NCBI GenBank assembly: GCA_041398905.1
Contig: JAWKTV010000001.1
Span: 558,001-622,000 of the forward strand
Source of the DNA: JAWKTV01 sp041398905
Lineage (GTDB): Bacteria; Planctomycetota; Planctomycetia; Planctomycetales; Planctomycetaceae
Length of the DNA: 64,000 bases
Reading direction: 5' to 3'
The translations under genes and the position numbers were made by a program. The notes beneath the pieces were generated by a model, which made no database searches, was not told where the DNA came from, and saw only the letters and a program-made list of their open reading frames with translations. Below, piece by piece: positions 29,930 to 39,469 of the stretch (positions are counted from its first letter, which is position 1; each line of letters opens with the position of its first letter).

Positions 29930-30988
29930 TCAGGTGGCGTCTCTCTCGGGACGGTCTTCTTCGCGTGCCGGACGCTCGCCGTCGCGGGGGCCTTCACCTT
30001 CGCGTGCCGGACGTTCGCCGTCACGGGGGCCTTCACCTTCGCGTGCCGGCCGTTCGCGGTCACGGGGGCCTTCACCTTCGCGTGCCGGACGTTCGCCGTC
30101 GCGGGCTGGTCGTTCACCTTCGCGCGGGCCGAATCCGGGACGACCTTCGCCCTCGCGTGGCGGGGGCCCCATCAGCTCACGCGAATCCAGCTCACCATCC
30201 TTGTTCTGGTCGAGTTGTTCAAATCGTTCGATCGCATTGCGCAGCTCGTCGCGGTTGAGCCGGCCATCGTCGTTAAGATCGAACACGCGGAGGAAGGCTG
30301 GTCGGAAGCCAGGCTGCGGCCCGCCTTCACCCTCAGGACGTGGACGGTCGCCTTCCGGACGTGGACGATCACCCTCCGGTCGCGGACGATCACCTTCAGG
30401 ACGCGGACGGTCGCCTTCGGGACGCGGACGGTCGCCCTCCGGTCGCGGACGATCACCTTCAGGACGTGGACGATCTCCTTCCGGACGTGGGCGGTCGCCT
30501 TCACGTTGACCGGCAGCGGCGATCCGTTCGGCGAGTCGCTCCAGGTTGATCGACTCTTGACCGGTCTGTTCGAGCATCCGCTCGAACCGTTCGCGTGCCT
30601 GTTCGGGAACCTCGTCAAGCGTGACGATCCCGTCTTTGTTCGCGTCGAACTCCTTCAGCCGGGCGAGCATCTCGCCGTTGGGCCGACGCTGTCCTTCGGC
30701 TCCCGGTCGTTCCTGCGGACGGCCTTCGCCACGAGGGCCGGACTCCCGCATGGCTGCTCCAAACTCGGCGAGGCTCAGCTTGCCGTCGTCGTTCTGGTCA
30801 CCCACCCGGGCGAGGCGTTCGAAGAAACGGGCCTGCTCTTCCGGTACTTCGTCCTTGGAGACGAGTCCGTCCCCATTACTGTCGAGCCGGGAGAAGAGTT
30901 CCCCCCCTTCTCTCGGCTTGTCGTCCGCGGTGATCGCAGCCCCGCCGCAGGCGAGAAGTGCCGCCATGGTCCAGGTGAGTCGCTTCAT
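29930..30988 (-). CDS. Secreted EF-hand repeat protein
   Basis: The 352-residue exported protein has a short signal (MAALLACGGAA) and five calcium-binding EF-hand loops: DSNGDGLVSKDE, DQNDDGKLSLAE and DANKDGIVTLDE in the first half, DLNDDGRLNRDE and DQNKDGELDSRE in the second. Between the halves lie eight exact copies of the heptad GDRPRPE. The C-terminus is another charged repeat built on GERPAREGEGPRD. AAGGGG lies seven bases before the ATG at 30988, so the longer frame from 31051 is rejected. Such proteins are common in Planctomycetes and are thought to bind calcium outside the cytoplasm; the repeats are probably disordered linkers. Confidence 0.9.
   Translation of the reverse strand: MKRLTWTMAALLACGGAAITADDKPREGGELFSRLDSNGDGLVSKDEVPEEQARFFERLARVGDQNDDGKLSLAEFGAAMRESGPRGEGRPQERPGAEGQRRPNGEMLARLKEFDANKDGIVTLDEVPEQARERFERMLEQTGQESINLERLAERIAAAGQREGDRPRPEGDRPRPEGDRPRPEGDRPRPEGDRPRPEGDRPRPEGDRPRPEGDRPRPEGEGGPQPGFRPAFLRVFDLNDDGRLNRDELRNAIERFEQLDQNKDGELDSRELMGPPPREGEGRPGFGPREGERPARDGERPAREGEGPRDRERPAREGEGPRDGERPAREGEGPRDGERPAREEDRPERDAT
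29962..30100 (+). repeat. Tandem 39-bp repeats inside the EF-hand gene
   Basis: About three and a half copies of a 39-base unit encode the C-terminal GERPAREGEGPRD repeat on the minus strand. Copies differ by a few bases. Confidence 0.85.
30332..30499 (+). repeat. Eight tandem 21-bp repeats inside the EF-hand gene
   Basis: Eight units of 21 bases, identical in protein (GDRPRPE) but varied at synonymous sites, span exactly 168 bases. The synonymous variation argues that the peptide is under selection. Confidence 0.92.
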
Positions 30989-31102
30989 GGATCGCCCCTT
31001 GTTCGTGAGAAATGATGACGAATTGTCGGTTTCGAAGGTTCGCTCGCCCAACGGCCTGAATCCGGCGAGCAGTGCGGTGGTGTTCGTGAGAGCCTCCCAG
31101 CG

Positions 31103-31140
31103 AAAACAGCCGCCTGAGGGTTAAACCCGGCAGGCGGCTG
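31103..31140 (-). terminator. Intrinsic terminator of the 577-residue protein gene
   Basis: Perfect 10-bp arms (CAGCCGCCTG at 31107-31116 and its complement at 31131-31140) are followed on the minus strand by TTTT. It lies 84 bases past the stop of the minus-strand gene at 31224 and upstream of the EF-hand gene. Confidence 0.7.
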
Positions 31141-31223
31141 CAAGTGTCGTCAAGAATCACAAAATGCAGTTCAGGGCCGTACTGCGATACAGGTTCGACT
31201 CCCGAACAGCGTTTCGGCGAGCA

Positions 31224-32955
31224 CTACGGCTGCAGCTTCAGGCTGAAGCCCTTCATGTAAACGCCGTTCGCATCCGGTACGCTGTAGCTGCCGGTCAGAC
31301 CGAAGTACTTCCGCAACGCGGAGTAGTCCGGCATGATGGAGGCATCGAACTCGTCGTCCTGCGCCATCCCCTGCTTGACCATCTCGTAGATGGTCTCCAT
31401 CACCTCATCCTGCCGCTGAAATGCCAGCGTCGAGACCTGTGCGGGGAGGTGTTCCGCGACGCGGGCGAAGTCCGCCGAACCGGCGAGACTTTCTTCCGGC
31501 TCGCGCAGGAAGGACTCCAGCAGTTCGACATTCGTCGAGAACATCAGCGTGTTGTTGGCAAGTGCGGCCGACGGGGCCACCTGACCATTGCCGTCGCCCT
31601 CGTAAATCTTGACACCGCGGAATTCGCGGATGTTCACGTTGGCCCCTCCATGCTCATCACCTTGAGAGCACCTCCTCCATTCGCTGTTGATCGTTGACAC
31701 CGAACAGGAAGACCATCCGCTGCTCAGGGTTGTTGAAGTCCTTCGGCAGCTCCTGGATCAGATGGATCCGGCCGGTCAGCAGATCGATGAAGTCCTGCTT
31801 GGGATGGATGCCCGGGCCCTCTTCCGATTCCTCGGCTTCGTCCATCATGTTGTCGAAGGTGCCCGGTGCGGTGAAGAAGTCCCAGGTCTCCTGCACGGCG
31901 GTGTAGGCACCCTGCACGTCCCAGTTCACGACGTTGATGTTCGACGTCGTCGCCGGGACGAACTTCGGCGGGGTCAAATCGGCGACGGGGCACTCGAGCG
32001 CACGCAGCACGCCGGTGGTGGGCTGCTTCACGTAGATCACCGAGTGAGAGACCATGTCAAATTCTTCAGTGTTGAAGTCGAGCGTGCCTCCCATGCCCTT
32101 CAGCCGATCAAAGCCGAGAACCGGCAGGAAGCCCATCACCATCGCCGACTGCATCGCCACTTCGGGACCGGCCGCCTGCATGCCCGACTTGAACAGGCCC
32201 AGCGGATTGAAGTACCACGAGGCGACGGTCGAGTCCGGTCCATCCGGGCTGCAACGGTCGAGGATGTACGCGAACGTCTCGTCATTGGCGAAGGTGCGGT
32301 CATGGTCGCCGTCCCAGCGAACGAGCACAGCTTCCATCAGTTCCACGCCGCTGCCCACCACGAAGGTGTTGTCCTTGACGAAGTAGGTCAGCGACTTGAA
32401 CGGCTCATTGGGACCGGCGTTCTCGTTCGTCCAGACGGTGATCTCCGTCCCCTCGAACTCGTCGGAGCTGCGGGTCAATTCTCCCTGTTCCTCAATCTCG
32501 GCCTCGGCCTTCTCCAGCAGTTCGTCGAGTCGCGCCTGCCCATCGCCCACCTCCATCAGCATCACCACACCGAGCTGCTGTCCGGGAGGTTGCAGCATCG
32601 CGAAGGCGACCTGCCCGGACGGAATGGTCAGCACGTCGCTCAACGGCATCCCGATTTCTTCCTCCGCCTCAGCCGAGGCCTCTTCAAACTTCCGCATCAC
32701 CTCCGCGCGAAGGTCGGCGAGCGCCGGGTCGTGAACCATCTGGCCCATGCCGGTCTCGGAGAAACGCTCGTAGAACTCGTTGACATTCGGAATGTTGACG
32801 TACAGCAGAACGTTCGGAGGCAGCAGCTTCGCTGTCGCCACAGTGTCCGTCGCTTCCGCGACAGCCTGCGCCTGCGCGGGCACCGCCAGCAGGCTCCCCA
32901 ACAGCAAAGCCAGGCTCAGGCTGGCGATCCCCCTCACTCGTACAGCAGCAGTCAT
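31224..32955 (-). CDS. Large secreted protein of unknown function, DUF3352-like (frameshifted)
   Basis: This protein of about 577 residues has a strong signal peptide (LSLALLLGSLLAVPAQAQA). A mature region begins LLPPNVLLYVNIPNVNEF, a pattern shared by planctomycete proteins that resemble DUF3352. Other landmarks are FVVGSGVELMEAVLVRW, GFDRLKGMGGTLDFN and, after a frameshift near 31690, ANNTLMFSTNVELLESFL and FGLTGSYSVPDANGVYMKG. The two halves each carry a 'stored value plus flag' strand pattern (VVGSG.., FSTN..), hinting at a repeated domain. AAGGA precedes the ATG at 32955. A matching terminator follows. I cannot name a function. Confidence 0.75.
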
Positions 32956-33489
32956 GAATTGATCCTTCAAGGTGATTCCCACCAGTCTCGGCCGACGATG
33001 TTCGATGGCAACCGAGACCGCACGATAGTTCGACTTGAACCGCCACAGGTTCATGGGACGCATACGGATTGAGACCAGGAACGGTTCAACCCGAGTTCCG
33101 CGAAGCCTGCATTTCCTCAAACACGTCGTTTCAAACGCTGTACGCAATGCCAAAGAAACGGCTCCGCACACCGTCCGCTGTGCAGGAGACTCGAACTTTT
33201 TCAGCCAGGTTGCAGAAATGCTCCGCATCCCGCACAGTTTCTTCCGAATGGCTATCTTCGCGGATTCCGCGGCGACTTCGCAAGGGGCGAAGCCATGTTT
33301 TGCGACGTTTCGTCGCCCCCGAGCTGTCAACATCGCTGGGCAACCGAACAGAGTATCCGATAACGTGGTACACAGCCGTGGCGGGGCGGTCTCTGAACCG
33401 CCCTGCACGTCTGAGCCGACCGCACGACTGGCCTTGGCCGCTGCGGAGATTGAAGCAGTTCCTTCCGACTTTCGTCTGGAACACTGGTC
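32956..33489. other. Divergent intergenic region, no gene recognised
   Basis: The stretch between the secreted protein and rhomboid genes has several open frames, but none has family-like sequence, a signal peptide or a good ribosome-binding site. Confidence 0.55.
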
Positions 33490-34710
33490 GTGGGCATGTT
33501 CTTCGTTCCGATCTCATCCGACGCGCCGCTGTACTACTTTCCGTGGGCCACGATCGGGTTGATCGCCGCGTGCACACTCGTGTTGTTCGCATCGACCGTC
33601 GGCGTGCTCCCGCCTACGGTGGCACTCGTCTCCGACTACGCCCTCGCACATGGCGACGGACTCCACCCGCTGCAGTGGCTGACCTCCAATTTCCTGCACG
33701 ATGGTTGGGTCCACCTGATCGGCAACATGATGTTCCTCTGGGCGTTCGGGCTGATCGTCGAGGGCAAGACTGGCTGGCGGCCTTTCCTCGCCATCTATCT
33801 CGGCCTGGGAGCCGCCGAGTGCTGTGTCGAACAGCTCTGCTTGCCAGCCGGTCCCCCGACGCTGGGAGCCTCGTCCATCGTCTTCGGAATACTGGCGATC
33901 GCAGCTATCTGGGCGCCGCGGAACGGAATTGACTTCGCTTATGGCGGATGGTCACTGCCGCCTTTGCGAATTGAGACGATCAGTATGTCGGTGCTGTCGG
34001 TCGGCCTGTTGATGATCGCCAAGGAAGCGGCGGTCGCGGCGTGGCTGGGCTTCTCGTTAGGCAGTGAGCTTTTCCATCTCGTGGGGGCTGCCCTGGGAGT
34101 GGGGGTCGCCTGCTCGATGCTGCGTGCCCGGCTCGTCGACTGCGAGGGCTGGGACGTATGGACCCTGTGGCGGGGCCGGGACGGTCAGACCCGCCGACCG
34201 CTGCAGTCCGATGCCCGCGTGCTCGACGGTCGGTCGTCCCAGTTCGCCGCCTTGGCTCCCGAGGTCGAGCAGACAAAGCGCACTGATCGCAAGATGCGAG
34301 CGTTGAAACGCATCCACAAACACCTCGATCTCCCGGACGGCAAAGCGGCCCTCGCGGAACTCCGTCGTACCCGCCGGTTGCTTGATGACTTCGCACTCTC
34401 GCGCCGCGACCTCGAACGCCTGATCAACGCGCTCGAGGCGGAGCAGGCCTGGAGCGAGTTCGTCGAGTGCAATGACGAGTTGCTGACGCGGTTCGAACTG
34501 GATGCCCCGTCACTCCGCTTGCGGTCGGCCGCGCTCTTGATCGCACCGCTCCGCCGTCCCGCCGCCGCCCTCGCGCAGCTCCAGTTAATCGCCCCCGACC
34601 AACTCGTCGCCGCCGAGCGAGCAGAGCATCAACGCCTGCTGATGCTCGCGGAGCGTCAAGTCACGTCCGGTACCATCGAACTGCAGGGGCAGAACTGGGA
34701 GTCGCCGTGA
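33490..34710 (+). CDS. Rhomboid family intramembrane serine protease with cytosolic extension
   Basis: The 406-residue polytopic protein has rhomboid landmarks: an early helix (TIGLIAACTLVLFAST), the loop and Asn helix LTSNFLHDGWVHLIGNMMF, the nucleophile helix LGASSIVFGILAI with Ser128 in G126-A-S, and the catalytic His196 in FHLVGAALG. The usual GxSG is GASS here. After the last helix (about 215) a soluble 190-residue tail follows, rich in Arg, Leu and Glu, with helical pairs that resemble degenerate repeats. Such proteases cleave membrane proteins within the bilayer. Two starts are possible: the GTG at 33490, with GGAAC upstream, or the ATG six bases later. Confidence 0.88.
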   Translation: MGMFFVPISSDAPLYYFPWATIGLIAACTLVLFASTVGVLPPTVALVSDYALAHGDGLHPLQWLTSNFLHDGWVHLIGNMMFLWAFGLIVEGKTGWRPFLAIYLGLGAAECCVEQLCLPAGPPTLGASSIVFGILAIAAIWAPRNGIDFAYGGWSLPPLRIETISMSVLSVGLLMIAKEAAVAAWLGFSLGSELFHLVGAALGVGVACSMLRARLVDCEGWDVWTLWRGRDGQTRRPLQSDARVLDGRSSQFAALAPEVEQTKRTDRKMRALKRIHKHLDLPDGKAALAELRRTRRLLDDFALSRRDLERLINALEAEQAWSEFVECNDELLTRFELDAPSLRLRSAALLIAPLRRPAAALAQLQLIAPDQLVAAERAEHQRLLMLAERQVTSGTIELQGQNWESP

Positions 34711-34975
34711 ACATTCGGGACGAACGCTTTGATCGTTCGCTTGTTGCGGGGTCTTCCGTCCAGCTTGCCGGACCCGTGAATCACCGCTGGCGTCCGGGCG
34801 TCGATGTGACATATCCTTCCATCGCGACTCAAAGCTCGGCCAGCGTCCCCAACGGGCCGGGCTGATGGAAGCACGGCCAACGCGCCGGCGGACGGCCATC
34901 CGGTGGTCGGTTCGATCGCCGTTCTGACCGTCAGACGGTCGGCCCCCTTGGGCATTTGCACGCAGGAATCGCCAG

Positions 34976-35986
34976 ATGTCGGAACTGAGGAAAGACCCGA
35001 TCACCGGTCGCTGGGTCATCATCGCACCCGAGCGAAAGTCGCGTCCGCAGCCGTTGCAGGAATGCGAGACGCCTCCCCCGCCGGAAACTTTCGACCCGTT
35101 CCTGGAAGGTAACGAGCGGGCGACGCCCCCCGAGATTCTCGCTTATCGACATCCCGGATCGCAGCCCAACGGCCCGGGCTGGCGAGTTCGGGTTGTTCCC
35201 AACAAATTCCCCGCCCTGTCGATCGAAGGCGCCCTGTCCAAGCGCGGGGACGGAATGTACGACACGATGGGCGGCATCGGTGCGCACGAAGTCATCATCG
35301 AGTGTCCGCATTTCGAGTCGAATCTCGCCCGGCTCGATGTCGAGAACATTCGCGAAGTGCTCTGGGTCTACCGGGACCGGCTCGTCGATCTCAAGCGGGA
35401 CTCGCGGCTGGTGCATGGACTGGTCTTCAAGAACTACGGAGCGTCGGCCGGCGCGACAGTTCCGCATGCCCACTCGCAACTCATCGTCAACCCCGTCGTC
35501 CCGATCTCGATTCTGGAAGAGATGCAAGGCGCCGAGACGTATTACCGTTATCGCGGCCGCTGCATCTTCGAGGACATGATCCAGCAGGAACTGGCGGACG
35601 ACAGCCGGGTCGTCATCGAACATCACGACTTCCTCGTCATTTGCCCATACGCCAGCCGTTTCGCCTTCGAGACGTGGATTCTCCCCAGGCACCATGCCAG
35701 CCATTATGAAAACATCCAGAAGCAGGGGATCGAAAGTCTCGGCAGCGTGCTGAAGGAGACGCTGCAAAAGCTGGAGGTCGCGCTCGATGACCCACCCTAC
35801 AACTACGTGATCCACTCCGCCCCCTTCGACATGCCGGAACTGCCGCAGTTCCGCTGGCACATCGAGATCATCCCCCGCCTCGGCCGCATCGCGGGATTTG
35901 AATGGGGCAGCGGCTTCTACATCAACACAGTGCCCCCCGAAGAGGCGGCGAAGTTCCTCCGAAACGTCACGGTCCCCAAGTCGTAA
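34976..35986 (+). CDS. galT: Galactose-1-phosphate uridylyltransferase
   Basis: The 336-residue cytosolic enzyme transfers UMP between UDP-glucose and galactose-1-phosphate in the Leloir pathway. It begins LRKDPITGRWVIIAPER, carries RVVPNKFPAL, GAHEVIIECPHF and the histidine-triad nucleophile site PHAHSQLIVNPV, and ends with the second HIT-like half (NYVIHSAPFD, FRWHIEIIPRL). The usual CPFC zinc motif near residue 40 is replaced by DPFL, with no sign of a frameshift. AGGA precedes the ATG. No galK or galE lies nearby. Confidence 0.88.
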   Translation: MSELRKDPITGRWVIIAPERKSRPQPLQECETPPPPETFDPFLEGNERATPPEILAYRHPGSQPNGPGWRVRVVPNKFPALSIEGALSKRGDGMYDTMGGIGAHEVIIECPHFESNLARLDVENIREVLWVYRDRLVDLKRDSRLVHGLVFKNYGASAGATVPHAHSQLIVNPVVPISILEEMQGAETYYRYRGRCIFEDMIQQELADDSRVVIEHHDFLVICPYASRFAFETWILPRHHASHYENIQKQGIESLGSVLKETLQKLEVALDDPPYNYVIHSAPFDMPELPQFRWHIEIIPRLGRIAGFEWGSGFYINTVPPEEAAKFLRNVTVPKS

Positions 35987-36002
35987 CGGTCCCCAAGTCG
36001 TA
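35969..36002 (+). repeat. Tandem 17-bp duplication over the galT stop codon
   Basis: Two exact copies of a 17-base unit (ACGGTCCCCAAGTCGTA) abut. The first copy supplies the end of galT, and the junction base completes its TAA. The second lies just outside the gene. Confidence 0.85.
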
Positions 36003-36166
36003 GCATTGATCGCCCGCGATTCTTCGGCAGGCTGCCGACAGAAGCACCAACGACAATCGCTCGGACGTCCTCGCCAGGATGCTTTGGCCATCGCGCGATC
36101 CGCAGCCGGGGCTTGAACTCTCAGAACCTCGCTCCTTGCGAATTTCCGTGAGATGCGGCGATACGA

Positions 36167-37754
36167 TCACTGTGGAATCAGCGAGGCGGCTTCGCTCATG
36201 TACTTGGCACCCGCGTCGTAGTCCTCCGGCTTCGCCTCCGGACCGGCCGCGAGGATCTTCCGCAAATGCCCTTCGGCGTGTGTCACGCCTTCTTTCACGT
36301 CCACCAGCCACAGAATCCGCTGCGCCAGCGGTACCTTGATGCCCTGGCTGTTCACGATCGGCGAGAGTTCCGCCATCGCCTTGTCGAGCACTGGCTGCGC
36401 CTCCTTTTGCAGCGTGACCCAGTCTGTTTGTGGAGCCTCGCTCTCGCGCAGCTTCAGCGTCTTTTGCCAGACCTGCGTCAACGATTGGTAATGGTCAATC
36501 CCTGGCGTACCTCCCAGCAGGCCAGGCAGGAATTTCAGTCCCAGTACCAACAACCCCACGCGAGCACCGCCAATGCGGGTTTGCTCGCGCCTGCGGAAGC
36601 TCCCTGCATCCGCTCGAACAATCCACCGATATTGATGGACGGCAGGCTGATGGATCGCTTCTTCGGCGCGCGGAGGGTGCGAAGCTCGCCATCGACGGCG
36701 CTGAGCGTGCGGGGGAACCCACTGGTGCCGGCGATAGCATGGCTGGGGGCGGCGGACTGGCAGGCGACTCGGGCGGTTGGAAACCGGCCGCAGCGGGCGA
36801 TGGCGACACTGACGGCTGATGCGCCGCGAGATCGTCTCCACTTCGCTTCTGACTCTTCACGTCGGACGCCGGCGACGATGATGGACGTTTAAACCTCTTG
36901 GCCGCCCGCTCTTCCGCCTTCTCAAAGAAGTCGCCCCATTGATCCTTCGGCTGTGACTCGGCGGCCTTCTGTTGTTCGGCCGCGGGAACTGCTGCTGGCC
37001 GCGCGATGGCTGCTGACTCGACTGGACTGTCGCGATGCTCGAGCTGCTGACCTCCCGCAGCCGACTGCGCCGCCAGTCCGACGATCGAACGTTGTTTCAA
37101 CAGGTCGTCAAACAACCCAACAGCGGTGCCCGCACGCACCCAGGCCCCCTTTTCGCCCTCGCGAATGCGATCGCGATCCGTCAACTTGCCGACGGCGACA
37201 CGCGCCCGCAGCTTGTCCCAACTGACCGGCCCGCGGGGCTTTCCCCGCTTCTCGTAGTACCACTGGCCAGCTTCACTCTCAGCGGTGATCGGCTCGCCAG
37301 CAGTCTCGCCAGCAGCAGAAGCAAACAGGCCAACAATCGACCCGGCCGGCTCCCAGGCTCCCTCCTTGCCAAGCCGCACTTCATCGCTGGCGGACAGGTT
37401 GCCGTCGGCCACCATCTCACAAAGTTCGTTGAACTCCATCGGTCCCAGCTCTTCACCCAGCGTGCGGCAAAACCAGCCGCGACGCGAATCGTCACCCCCG
37501 GACGCAGTCCAGGAGTCGGCGGTGCTGTTGCCCGCGACCGAGGCCAACATGGAAGCCAGCTCATCGTCCAGTTCCGGCGCGTCCGCAACGGTCGATTGCG
37601 ACACCACCTCGCCCGCTCGTACCCAGTCGTTCGTTCCGCTGCGAACTTCGTCGCTGGTGCCAAGATCGCCCTGACGCACCATCTCTTCCAGCACCGTCCG
37701 CGAGACCGGCCCGAACTCCTCGCCCAATACTCGATAGAACCACTGCTCTGACAT
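36167..37754 (-). CDS. Three-GYF-domain protein with C-terminal membrane segment (frameshifted)
   Basis: The protein of about 528 residues begins with three GYF_2-type domains: EQWFYRVLGEEFGPVS, then GWFCRTLGEELGPMEF, then GQWYYEKRGKPRGPVSWDKL, each followed by the typical acidic 'DEVR.G' turn. A long Pro/Ser/Ala-rich linker follows, and after frameshifts between about 36550 and 36800 a membrane segment (VGLLVLGLKFLPGLLGG) leads into a helical C-terminal domain (ESEAPQTDWVTLQKEAQPVL). GYF domains bind proline-rich peptides in eukaryotes; in bacteria their partners are little known. The start at 37754 begins the first domain directly. Confidence 0.82.
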
Positions 37755-38409
37755 GTCGCGAAACCTGTTGGCGCGTTGTTGCCTATCAAACACTGTTCAA
37801 TCGATCGCCCGCCTCGATACAACCGCCACCGCGACCCAACCCCGGCACTGAGCAAGGCCACGAAACGGTTCGAGTCCGAGCCGGACCCGCTAAGCACACG
37901 ACCCCCGATGCGCGCCGTGTATCGACCACCGTGGCCATCCCCGTTCGGACTCCCCCGAAATGCCCAAACTCAGTATGCCTGCGGCACGGGTGCCACTTCA
38001 ACCTGTTTCCGCAACAACCTGCCAAGACTCCCAAGCATGGGATACACGATCGTCGCTCTGCGAATCTTGACAGCCTGTCGAGAAACTCGTGGGCTGGACT
38101 TCCAGCCGGGGACGGGGGACTCAATCTCCTGAGATGTTCTGCCGCGAGATCATCGGCGGCATGCGGACGGTACCTTCCTCGGCAGGCTGTTGAGACGCTG
38201 CGGCTACGATTCGCGGCGGAAATGTTCGCTTGATCATGCGGGCACGGTTGCCTCACCAACGGTCATGCATCCGAACGTTGATGTGAATCTGGTGGATTGG
38301 TCATGCTGCGTGACTTGATCTTCACGGCCGTCCGCCAACGATAGCCGCTGAACCAAGTCGATCCCTCGATCACTCCGCCCGGCCCGTCACCCTGTTGTTC
38401 GCTCCACTC
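37755..38409. other. Divergent intergenic region, no gene recognised
   Basis: A long non-coding stretch separates the GYF and surE genes. Short open frames in it lack any recognisable motif. It is the largest apparently empty stretch of the window. Confidence 0.55.
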
Positions 38410-39100
38410 ATGCAACTGCTCCTGACAAATGATGACGGCATCGACGCCCCCGGCCTGGCGACACTGGCAGAGGTGGCCGCGGCCCATAGCGACATTATAT
38501 TGGTGGCCCCCGCCGCCGAGCAGTCGGGCGTTGGCCATCGCGTCACCGACAAACAGCCAATTCGCGTGCATAAACATCAGTTGAGCCGTTTCGCCGTCGA
38601 AGGGACGCCCGCCGACTGCGCTCGCCTGGGACTGTTGCACCTGGCTCCGGGAACGCACTGGCTGCTCTCGGGAATCAACGCGGGTGGCAATTTGGGCAGC
38701 GACATCTACATGTCGGGAACTGTCGCCGCCGCCCGCGAGGCCGCGCTGCTCGGCTACCCGGCGATCGCGCTCTCGCAGTACCGCTTCTTCGTCGATCGCC
38801 CCTGCAACTGGTCGCGTGCTGCGCGTTGGGCGGCCAGGGTGGTGAACGAGCTGTTCGCCCTGCCGATCGCTGCTGGTGAGTTCTGGAACGTCAACTTCCC
38901 AGATCCCGAAGCGGATGATGCCGAGCCGGACCTGGTGGTTTGCCCGGTCGACAGCGGGCACCACGCTGTCGCGTTCGAAAATACCGCAGCGGGCTTCCTT
39001 TACAGCGCGCTATCGCGACCGCCGCCACGACGCCGGCGGCGACGTCGCCACCTGCTTCGGCGGAGCCATCGCCGTCTCGAAGCTGACGACCCGCTCCTGA
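38410..39100 (+). CDS. surE: 5'/3'-nucleotidase SurE (frameshifted near the end)
   Basis: This is a metal-dependent nucleoside 5'-monophosphate phosphatase of the cytosol. The catalytic NDDGIDAPG opens the protein, PAAEQSGVGH supplies the phosphate-binding Ser, and SGINAGGNLGSDIYMSGTV is the family signature. The C-terminal region contains WNVNFPDP. One extra base near 39000 throws the tail into another frame, where FGGAIAVSKLT ends at 39100. The restored length of about 230 residues is slightly short of typical SurE (about 250). No strong ribosome-binding site is visible at the ATG. Confidence 0.88.
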
Positions 39101-39469
39101 CGGTACCGCCAGTTCGCGTGCTCGGCAGTCGTCGACCCACAGGCTCCCTGTCTTGGCCGATCAAGGATGCCGGCGCCTTCGCCCCTCAATCCGCCTGCCG
39201 CAACCGCTGACGGGAGTGCACGGCTCATGTCGCCGCAAAGCTCGTGATAGTAGCGATTTCGGGAGTCCCTCAAACCGCTGATGACGCTCCGGCTGCCGCG
39301 TCCGCGGCAGCGGCGGACTCGAAAAAACTTGAAGAGAAATCTCGAATTCGACTGGTCGTGGAGATTCCGCGGTCTAAAACATGGGTGAACGTTTTGAACG
39401 TTTCCGCTTGCCGGCCGTCGCTGGTGAGGTGGAGTCAAGGCAACACTTTTCTTTGTAGGGAGCGAGTCA
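39101..39469. other. Intergenic region, no gene recognised
   Basis: It separates surE and the FAS1 gene, both rightward. No family-like frame was found. The FAS1 promoter should be here, but hexamers are not convincing. Confidence 0.5.

Noticed and set aside
30332..30499. Regular tandem units suggesting a CRISPR array
   Set aside because: The units are contiguous with no spacers, keep a reading frame (GDRPRPE), and lie inside an EF-hand gene.
31170..31215. T-loop-like sequence (GGTTCGACTCC) suggesting a tRNA
   Set aside because: The bases around it do not form the T-arm stem, and no anticodon or acceptor arm can be drawn.
31687..33072. Plus-strand open frame (461 codons)
   Set aside because: It is antisense to the secreted 577-residue protein, which has a signal peptide, ribosome-binding site and terminator.
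37755..38409. Small genes in the 655-base gap
   Set aside because: All frames are short, Arg/Pro-rich and without ribosome-binding sites or motifs.
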